13,050 nucleotides of DNA from Hydrogenophaga sp. (GTDB lineage Bacteria; Pseudomonadota; Gammaproteobacteria; Burkholderiales; Burkholderiaceae_C). Every line of letters begins with the position of its first letter. The first letter of the stretch is position 1. Positions 6,646 to 13,050 of this stretch are shown here, piece after piece. The position numbers and the translations under genes were made by a program. The stretch is taken from contig JAUXXN010000280.1 in NCBI GenBank assembly GCA_030684755.1, forward strand, positions 1 to 13,050. The letters run 5' to 3'. The notes under the pieces are model-generated. The model ran no database searches, was not told the origin of the DNA, and worked only from the letters and a program-made list of their open reading frames with translations.

Positions 6646-7329
6646 TCATCGTCCCCCGTGATCGAAGCTCAGCAGGCCCATACGGGATGCCTCAAAAACA
6701 GCCTCGCTGCGGGAGTGAACGGACAGCTTGCTATACAGATTCTTGATATGGGTCTGAACTGTATGCACGGTTACGCCTTGCAATCGGGCTATCTCTGCAT
6801 AAGAAAAGCCCCGTGCAATCAGCTCCAGGACCTCATGCTCTTTGGGTGTGAGCGACAGCGGTTCGGGGTCGGGGTGGATAGCCTCGACCGGCATGCGCGC
6901 CACCTGCGTGGAGAAGCGGGCCAGCACACGCCGGGCAATCAAGGGAGAAATGGGCGAGGCACCCCGTTTCATTTCGACAATGGTGGCAGATATGTCGTCC
7001 GGTGCCGCATCTTTGTGGATGTAGCCCAGGGCGCCAGCCTCAATGCTGTTGAGCACATTTTCATCGTCGCCAAACATGGAAATCACCAGGCACTCGCAGC
7101 CCGGTTGCGTCTGACAAGCCAAGCGGATCAGATCCAGGCCGCTCCCATCGGGCAGCCCCAGGTCAACCAGCAGCACATCCAGTCGCGCGTCTGGGTCCGA
7201 CATCTGAGCGCGCGCGTCAGCTACCGAGCCGGCGGTTCCGATCAGCATGAGTTCGGGGCAGCGCTGAACACTGGCCGCGAAAAACGCACGCATCGCCGCG
7301 TCGTCTTCAATGATGAGCACACGCCACAC
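6646..7329 (-). CDS. NarL/FixJ-family response regulator, copy 2
   Basis: 227 residues from the GTG at 7327-7329 (GAGGGAG 9 bases upstream). The receiver is complete: E8-D9-D10, phospho-acceptor D56 in LLVDLGLPDGSG, S84 and K106. The LuxR-type helix-turn-helix (about 160-220) is identical to that of copy 1 from Lys163 to Leu220, although the DNA carries synonymous differences, so purifying selection kept it. Differences concentrate in the receiver (for example C14R, D19A, E58G) and the inter-domain linker (148-159). No ATG/GTG corresponds to the GTG at 1531 of copy 1, which supports the internal start. Its gene partner is the kinase-less sensor, so phosphorylation would have to come from sensor 1, another kinase or a small phospho-donor (inference). 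It probably acts on the shared dyad at 7407-7422 and the divergent lipoprotein gene. Confidence 0.95.
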   Translation of the reverse strand: MWRVLIIEDDAAMRAFFAASVQRCPELMLIGTAGSVADARAQMSDPDARLDVLLVDLGLPDGSGLDLIRLACQTQPGCECLVISMFGDDENVLNSIEAGALGYIHKDAAPDDISATIVEMKRGASPISPLIARRVLARFSTQVARMPVEAIHPDPEPLSLTPKEHEVLELIARGFSYAEIARLQGVTVHTVQTHIKNLYSKLSVHSRSEAVFEASRMGLLSFDHGGR

Positions 7330-7511
7330 GGTCGATGACTCCCTCAGTTGTTGCTCGGCAGGGGCTAAGGATACGGCCAAGTCTTGCGGCCAGCTGCCCT
7401 TGTCAGTCCCATGAATGTGGGAGGCGGTCGCTTGAAGGCCTGCATACGATCGTCAAGGCTGCGGTTGCCACGGTGGTGTCGCTTGCCAAGCTCACATTCA
7501 AGGATGGATTC
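7330..7511. promoter_or_regulatory. Divergent intergenic region of cassette 2 with conserved dyad
   Basis: 182 bp between the regulator 2 start and lipoprotein gene 2. The regulator-proximal half (to 7422) is identical to 1430-1522 and ends with the dyad TCCCATGAATGTGGGA at 7407-7422. The other half (7423-7511) is unrelated to the region before lipoprotein gene 1 and holds the AAGGA ribosome site (7500-7504). I see no convincing -35/-10 pair for either gene. Confidence 0.45.
7339..7345 (-). promoter_or_regulatory. Shine-Dalgarno site deciding the regulator 2 start
   Basis: GAGGGAG on the minus strand, 9 bases before the GTG at 7329, identical in sequence and spacing to copy 1. It outweighs the more upstream TTG at 7380. 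Confidence 0.6.
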
Positions 7512-9374
7512 ATGATCAAGACCCAGACAACTTTTGCCCGCTCTCGCATCTGGTGCGCCGCAGTTCTGTGTGCCGCCGGCGTTGGGTTGGCTGCCTGTGG
7601 CGGCGGCAGTAGCAGCAGCGATGGCGGTAGTGGTGGTGTCGGTGGCGGAGACACTGTGCCCGAGGCGCCAGCGCCCCTCGCTTCCGAATTTGTGGGGGTG
7701 GCAGCAGCAGGTCTTCCCCTGGTCGGTACCGTCACGGTGAAAGATGCCAATGGCGTCACACGCACGGAACGCATCGGTTCCAACGGCAGCTACAGCATCA
7801 ATGTAGAAGGCATGACGGGCCCTTATATCTTCCGTGCCATGGGGTTGGCGGGTGGACGCTCTTACGTCATCCACTCCACCGCTACGCAGGCCGATGTGGG
7901 GGGCGTCATCAACGTCACGCCACTGACCGATCTGGTGCTTTCCAACCTGGCCGGCGAAATTGCGCAACGGTATTTCGACCGCTGCAATGCGCTGGTCACA
8001 TGCGACCGCTCGGACGCCTTGACGGCATCGGCGCTGCAGGCCGAAGTGGTTCAGTTGCGCGAGCGTTTGCTGCCGGTGCTGCAGGCCCTGGGTGTCGAGG
8101 CTGGTATCGATTTGTTGCGCACCCCATTTACCCCCCTCGCCAGCGCACTGGACACAGCGCTCGACGTGCTGCGAGTGGACTACGACGAAGCAGGCGCGGT
8201 GGCCACCATCACCAACATCGTGACCCAACAATTTATCTCTGACGACCTGACGGTGACAGCCACCGCAGTGGCGCCAGAGAGCGGTGCGTTGGACGCAGGA
8301 GCTGTTGCCAGTTCGGGTGATGACATTGGCGCTATCCGCACCCTGCTCACGCAGCTCTCGGACCAGTTCGGCGGCGGCAGTGCCACAGCAGTGCAGGGTC
8401 TGTTGTCCAGCAATTTCTTGTTCAGTGATGAAGATGAAGACTCTTTCTCAAACATCATCGCCGGTGCCGATGCGGGTATCCGGCTCACCGATGTGGTGAT
8501 TGATCGTATTGACTATAGTGTCACGCCTCCTATAGCGGTTGGGAGTTGGGTTTCGCGGTCCGAGGGCGGCAATTTCCTGAGGCGGCTGGACGGTGCGCAG
8601 TTCGTCAAAGAGGCGGATGTCTGGAAATTCCACGGCGACCAGCGCGTGCTGGATATTGAGGCCTCTGCACTCATGGTGCGCACCTCCTTCGGTAGCAACG
8701 GCAACGTGTGCACCGCGACCGGGCTGATCCTGATGGTCGATGACGTGGACCCCTCCAACAATTCGGGGCTTGAACACATCATTGTCACCGGCCCAGGTTT
8801 GCCCACGGATGGCGTTCGGCTGAACCCATCCGAGCTTGGCGGCTCCTGGGGCATCGCGGATTCGATCACCAGCGACCAAACAGAGGGCTCAGATTTCTAC
8901 GCATTGGAAGACAGTTGTTCAGAGTCTGCAGGCGGCAGTACCCTCACCGCGATTCCCCGCAACGCGGCATACACCTTCACCGGCTATCAGAGCGGCGGCG
9001 AACCGGCTGGCATCAGCTACACCTGGCGTGTGGCCGAGCGCCCGTTGTCGCTGGCAGAGCTGTCGGGCGTGACGCAAGGCTTCCCCAGCGTGACACCCGA
9101 CTACGCCGCCTTCAGCAACTACAGCGGCGGCGCTCTGCAGGTGGCGGCCTCTGGGCTGGACGTGAGTGGTTCTGCAAGCATCGAACTGGTCGCGGAGGGC
9201 ATGGACGGCGCCGAATCCCAGGAGGTTGACTTGGAAAACCTGATTCCGACGCAACAAGGCACGCTGAGTCAAATCTTGACAGTCAACGCTGGCAGCTTCA
9301 GCAGCGGTTCGCTGAAGGTAGAAAGCCTGCAGCCCAATGGCCGCAGCTTCATGGTTCAGTACTGGCGTTATTGA
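7512..9374 (+). CDS. Secreted lipoprotein with Gly/Ser linker, hypothetical
   Basis: 620 residues from ATG 7512 (AAGGA 7 bases upstream). The open frame reaches further upstream, but only this start gives a signal peptide. A canonical lipobox GLAAC (lipidated Cys29) is followed by a flexible Gly/Ser-rich linker (30-47). Residues about 58-115 look like a carboxypeptidase-regulatory-like beta-sandwich (LPLVGTVTVKDANG, SNGSYSINVEG). The segment GVINVTPLTDLVLSNLAG (131-148) is a motif I associate with betaproteobacterial lipoproteins of this build. The middle is helical, the C-terminus beta-rich (YTFTGYQSGGEPAGISYTWR), ending MVQYWRY. No catalytic motif is recognised. It is likely an outer-membrane-anchored envelope or surface protein. 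It takes the same position relative to regulator 2 as the gene at 1851-3578 does to regulator 1, but the two proteins are not visibly homologous. Confidence 0.85.
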   Translation: MIKTQTTFARSRIWCAAVLCAAGVGLAACGGGSSSSDGGSGGVGGGDTVPEAPAPLASEFVGVAAAGLPLVGTVTVKDANGVTRTERIGSNGSYSINVEGMTGPYIFRAMGLAGGRSYVIHSTATQADVGGVINVTPLTDLVLSNLAGEIAQRYFDRCNALVTCDRSDALTASALQAEVVQLRERLLPVLQALGVEAGIDLLRTPFTPLASALDTALDVLRVDYDEAGAVATITNIVTQQFISDDLTVTATAVAPESGALDAGAVASSGDDIGAIRTLLTQLSDQFGGGSATAVQGLLSSNFLFSDEDEDSFSNIIAGADAGIRLTDVVIDRIDYSVTPPIAVGSWVSRSEGGNFLRRLDGAQFVKEADVWKFHGDQRVLDIEASALMVRTSFGSNGNVCTATGLILMVDDVDPSNNSGLEHIIVTGPGLPTDGVRLNPSELGGSWGIADSITSDQTEGSDFYALEDSCSESAGGSTLTAIPRNAAYTFTGYQSGGEPAGISYTWRVAERPLSLAELSGVTQGFPSVTPDYAAFSNYSGGALQVAASGLDVSGSASIELVAEGMDGAESQEVDLENLIPTQQGTLSQILTVNAGSFSSGSLKVESLQPNGRSFMVQYWRY

Positions 9375-9480
9375 TCTGAAAACAGGAGGCACTTGGCCAG
9401 GAGCGCTCACCGGCGCTTGGCGGGTGTGCTCTGCGTCGCTTAGGCAGCACCGCAGGTGTCACCCAGACGGCGCTCAAGTT
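9375..9480. other. Convergent intergenic region with possible hairpin
   Basis: 106 bp between the stops of lipoprotein gene 2 and the permease gene. AGCGC-TCACCG-GCGCT, extendable by CCA/TGG around a bulge (about 9399-9422), can fold into a hairpin that could slow transcription from either side, but no T tract follows. It is not a convincing Rho-independent terminator. Confidence 0.3.
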
Positions 9481-11980
9481 TCAGCCCCCGCTGCGCAGCA
9501 GCAGCACGGGGTTCAGCCGCATTTGCCCCAGCAGGTAGCGCGCACCCATACCCAGGCTCACGCCGCTGACCAGCAGCGCCGTGAGCAGGCCGCTCCAGTA
9601 CAGGCCCACCGGGCTCATGTCCAGGCGCCACAGCAGCAGGCCGGTGGCCAGCGCGCTGCCGGTCAGCAGGGCAAAGGCGGAGGTGACGGCGGCGAGCACC
9701 CCGTATTCCCACACCAGCACGCGGCGCAGCAGCGAATGGCGCGCGCCCAGTGCGTGCATCACCGTGGCGTCGAACAGTTGGCGGCTGCGGCTGGCCGCCA
9801 CCACGCTGGCCAGCACCAGCAGGCTGGCCGCCAGGCACACGCCCGCCACCACCGCCAGGCCGCTGCTGGCGCGGCCCATGAGGGCGCGGGTTTCGCGCAG
9901 CAGCGACTCGGTGCGCACGGTGGCGATGTTGGGTGCTACGGCGGCGATGCGGTCCTGGGCGTCCAGCGTCTGTTCCACCGGCAGCCAGGCCGCGCCCACG
10001 TGGCGGGTGATGAAGGGTTCCAGCGCGCCGTCGCTGAAAATCGCTTCCAGCCACAGGCGCGACTGCATGCGCCGCTGGCTGTAAATGGCGGCCAGCGTGG
10101 CCTCCACCGGCGTGCCCATGATCTCGAAGCGCAGCCGGTCGCCCACCTTCAGGCCCAGTTGGTCGGCCTCGCGGTCTTCCATGGCCACCAGCGGTTCGCC
10201 GTTGTGGTCTGGGGGCCACCAAGCGCCCCGGTCGATCACCACGTCGTCGAAGTTGCCCGAGCGGTTGCTCAGCTTGTGTTCGTCGCGGGCTTCGCGGGCG
10301 CGCTCGCCGTCGGCACTTTCGCGCAGGGTTTCGCCGTTCACCGCCGACAGCCGCCCCAGCACCAGCGGGGCGGTGCGCAGTTCAGCGCCTGCGCTGGCGC
10401 TGTGCAAGGTGTCGCGCAGCAGCGGAATTTGCTCGGTTTGCACGTCGTAAAACACCAGAGCCGGGGCGTTGGTGGGCACGGTGTCGTTCACGGTGCGCAG
10501 CAGCGTCATCACCACCAGCGTGCATGCCACCAGCAGGGTGAGGGCCGAGCCCAGCGAGAGCAGGGCGGTGCGCAGCGGCGAATGCGCTTGCTGCAAACCG
10601 GCCAACGCCAGTTGCAGCGGCAAGGGCAGGCGCGGGTGGTGTTGCAGCCGGGCGGCCAGGTGGCGCAGGCCGCGCGTGGCCAGGTCCAGCACGCCCAGCA
10701 GCGCGGCGGTGGCCAGCACAAAGGCCAGGCCAAAGCGCGGGTCGGGCAACACCGCCACCAGCAGCGCCAGCGTGGCGCTGGCCACGGCGGCGGTGAGCCA
10801 CCAGGCGCGGCGCGGCGTGTGCAGCGCCTGCCCTTCCACACCCCGAAACAAGGTGGCCGGGCTGACCGACAGCGCGCGGCCCAGCGCGGGCAACGAAAAC
10901 GCCAGCGCGGTGAGCACGCCAAACAGCAGCGCCACCCCAGCGGGTTGCCACAGGCCTTGCAGCAGCAGCGTGACCGGCAGTTTGTCGGCGGCCAGTTGGG
11001 CGCCCGCCAGCGCCAAGCCCATGCCCAGCGCCACGCCCACCGCGCTGGCCAGCAGCGCCAGCATCAAAATTTGCAGCAGCACCATGGCGGCCAAGCGCCC
11101 GTCGCGCAAACCCAGCGCGCGCAGCGTGGCCAGGCTGGTGAGCTTGCCTTGCAGGTAGGCCTGCACGCTGTTGAACACACCCAGGCCGCCAATGAACAGG
11201 GCAGAAAAGCCGATCAGCATGAGGCCCGAAGCGACTTGACCCAGCACCTCGGCCATGCGATCGCTGCGCTCGTCGAAGCTGCGCACCTCGGCGTCCAGCG
11301 TGGGAAAGGCGGCCATGAAGCGGTCGCGCCAGGCGGTGGCGGCCTGGGCGCTGGGCGGGTTCACGCGAACGCGGTAGCGGTATTCCACCCGGCTGAGCGG
11401 CTGCACCAGGCCGGTGGCCATGAGCGCGCCCTCGGCCACCAGCACCGGGGCGGCGCCCCAGTCGGCGCGCAGACTGCGGTCGGGCTGGCGCACCGTGATG
11501 GCGCGCACCACCAGTTCCAGCTCGCCAATGGCGATGCGGCTGCCGGGCTGCAGGCCGAAGCGGGTGGCCAAAGCGGCGTCAATGGCGGCGCCCCACTGGC
11601 CGTCGCGCTGGGCCAGCGTGTCAGCGAGCGGCGCGGCCGGGTTCAGTTCCACCTGGCCCACCAGCGGGTAGGCCGCGTCGGCGCTCAGCAGCTCGATCAG
11701 CTGGGCACGGCCGTCTTCGGTGCGCAGCATGGTGCGCAGCTCGATCACGCGCGACACCGTGGCGCGCGCCTGCATCCAGGCCAGCGTGTCGTTCGGCAGG
11801 GGTTGGGGCGATTCAATTTCCACATCGCCACCAAAGATCAGCCGGGCGTCGGTGCGCATGGCGTCGGCCACTTGGCGGTACAGACCGCCACCCGCAGCCA
11901 CCAGCGACACGCCCAGCACCAGGCAGGCCACAAAAATCCACAGGCGCCGACCACTCGCGCGCAGGTCGCGCCAGGCCAGG

Positions 11981-11997
<17 letters not shown>
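9481..11997 (-). CDS. FtsX-like ABC transporter permease (YbbP type)
   Basis: 838 residues from the ATG at 11995-11997, chosen because GGAG lies 7 bases upstream and the N-terminus MLFLLDLAWRDLRASGRRLW is typical; the frame runs further upstream without support. One helix (about 20-40), a large periplasmic domain (about 41-250), then four helices of the first FtsX module (about 252-375), extra helices (about 398-440 and one before the second soluble domain), a second periplasmic domain, and three C-terminal helices ending LLLRSGG. This two-module, about ten-helix build with length near 800 matches YbbP rather than the shorter LolC/LolE or MacB permeases. The substrate is unknown; YbbAP-like systems are thought to use ATP hydrolysis to move or extract hydrophobic or envelope molecules. 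It overlaps the ATPase gene by 17 bp. Its last 55 codons exist again at 5222-5386. Confidence 0.93.
9485..9649. repeat. 165-bp direct repeat, right copy (within the permease gene)
   Basis: Intact counterpart of 5222-5386. It encodes the last membrane helix region of the permease. It uses TGG at 9595-9597, where the left copy has TGA. Confidence 0.95.
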
Positions 11998-12754
<757 letters not shown>

Positions 12755-12796
12755 AATGACCGGCTTTCATCCCGCGCGCTTGCGCCACCCGCTCTT

Positions 12797-13050
12797 ATGG
12801 ATTTCTGGACCACCTCTTTGCTGCTGGCTGGCGCTGCGTTTGCGGCCGGCGTGCTCAACGCCATCGCCGGCGGCGGCAGCTTTCTCACCTTCCCCGCGCT
12901 GGTGTTTGCCGGTGTGCCGCCCATCATGGCCAACGCCACCAGCGCGCAGGCGGTGAGCCCGGGCTACCTGGGCAGCACGCTGGGTTTTCGGGCCGAGCTG
13001 CGGGAGCTGCCCACGCGGCGCCTGCAACGTGAAATGACGCTGTCGGCGGT
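12797..13050 (+). CDS. TauE/SafE (TSUP)-family membrane permease, N-terminal part, cut by window edge
   Basis: Starts at ATG 12797 and stays open through the right edge (84 codons seen). The N-terminus MDFWTTSLLLAGAAFAAGVL is the first membrane helix. It is followed by the family hallmark AIAGGGSFLTFPALVFAGVP and ANATSAQAVSPGYLGSTLGF. Members export or import sulfite, sulfoacetate or other organosulfonate and carboxylate anions; the substrate cannot be told from this part. It is divergent from the ATPase gene with only 42 bp between starts (93 bp if the ATPase starts at 12703). No ribosome site is evident before the ATG. Confidence 0.88.
   Translation, partial: MDFWTTSLLLAGAAFAAGVLNAIAGGGSFLTFPALVFAGVPPIMANATSAQAVSPGYLGSTLGFRAELRELPTRRLQREMTLSA

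Larger units (their letters stand above)
5901..7422. repeat. Large duplicated sensor/regulator block, copy 2
   Basis: Aligns to 1-1522 with a constant offset of 5900 and no gaps that I can find. It covers the sensor N-terminal half, the whole regulator gene and its leader. A sampled coding stretch differs at about 10 of 60 bases, while the last 101 bp are identical. Homology on the sensor side runs off the window edge in copy 1. Confidence 0.93.

Noticed and set aside
7512..9374. Direct homology between lipoprotein 2 and lipoprotein 1
   Set aside because: Both are Ala/Thr/Val-rich beta proteins with lipid anchors, but I could align no shared motif beyond general composition.

Overview
The window looks like chromosomal DNA of a GC-rich betaproteobacterium, most likely a Burkholderiales/Comamonadaceae relative. 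This is an inference from the overall composition, the use of GTG starts, the style of the lipoproteins (lipobox followed by a Gly/Ser linker) and the HisKA_3/NarL-type signalling proteins. No rRNA, tRNA, CRISPR array, transposase or integrase is visible.

Layout, left to right: (1) cassette 1 (1-3644): a membrane sensor (minus, cut by the left edge), a NarL/FixJ response regulator (minus), and a divergent secreted lipoprotein gene (plus) ending in a clear Rho-independent terminator. (2) A DUF389 membrane protein gene (3714-5099, minus). (3) Cassette 2 (5218-9374): a second copy of the sensor and regulator (minus) plus a divergent but unrelated lipoprotein gene (plus). The second sensor has lost its kinase module. 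It is joined in frame to a stray copy of the 3' end of the ABC permease gene and stops at a TGG-to-TGA change. (4) An FtsX-like permease and its ATPase (minus, coupled by overlap), an YbbA/YbbP-type pair. (5) The start of a divergent TauE/SafE-family permease gene cut by the right edge.

The main finding is the relation between the two signalling cassettes. Bases 1-1522 align without gaps to 5901-7422 (constant offset 5900). The coding parts differ at very roughly 10-17% of bases where compared, but the two regulators keep an identical 58-residue DNA-binding region. A 101-bp stretch covering the regulator start and upstream DNA is identical, and it ends exactly at the edge of a dyad, TCCCATGAATGTGGGA. 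The lipoproteins divergent from each regulator are not recognisably related. The picture is a duplicated sensor/regulator module with an exchanged secreted partner, in which copy 2 probably lost phosphorylation by its own sensor and may depend on, or compete with, copy 1.

A 165-bp direct repeat (5222-5386 and 9485-9649, three mismatches) brackets cassette 2. Recombination between the repeats would remove about 4.26 kb and leave one intact permease gene followed by DUF389, which suggests how the segment entered. A misassembly at the repeat must also be excluded.
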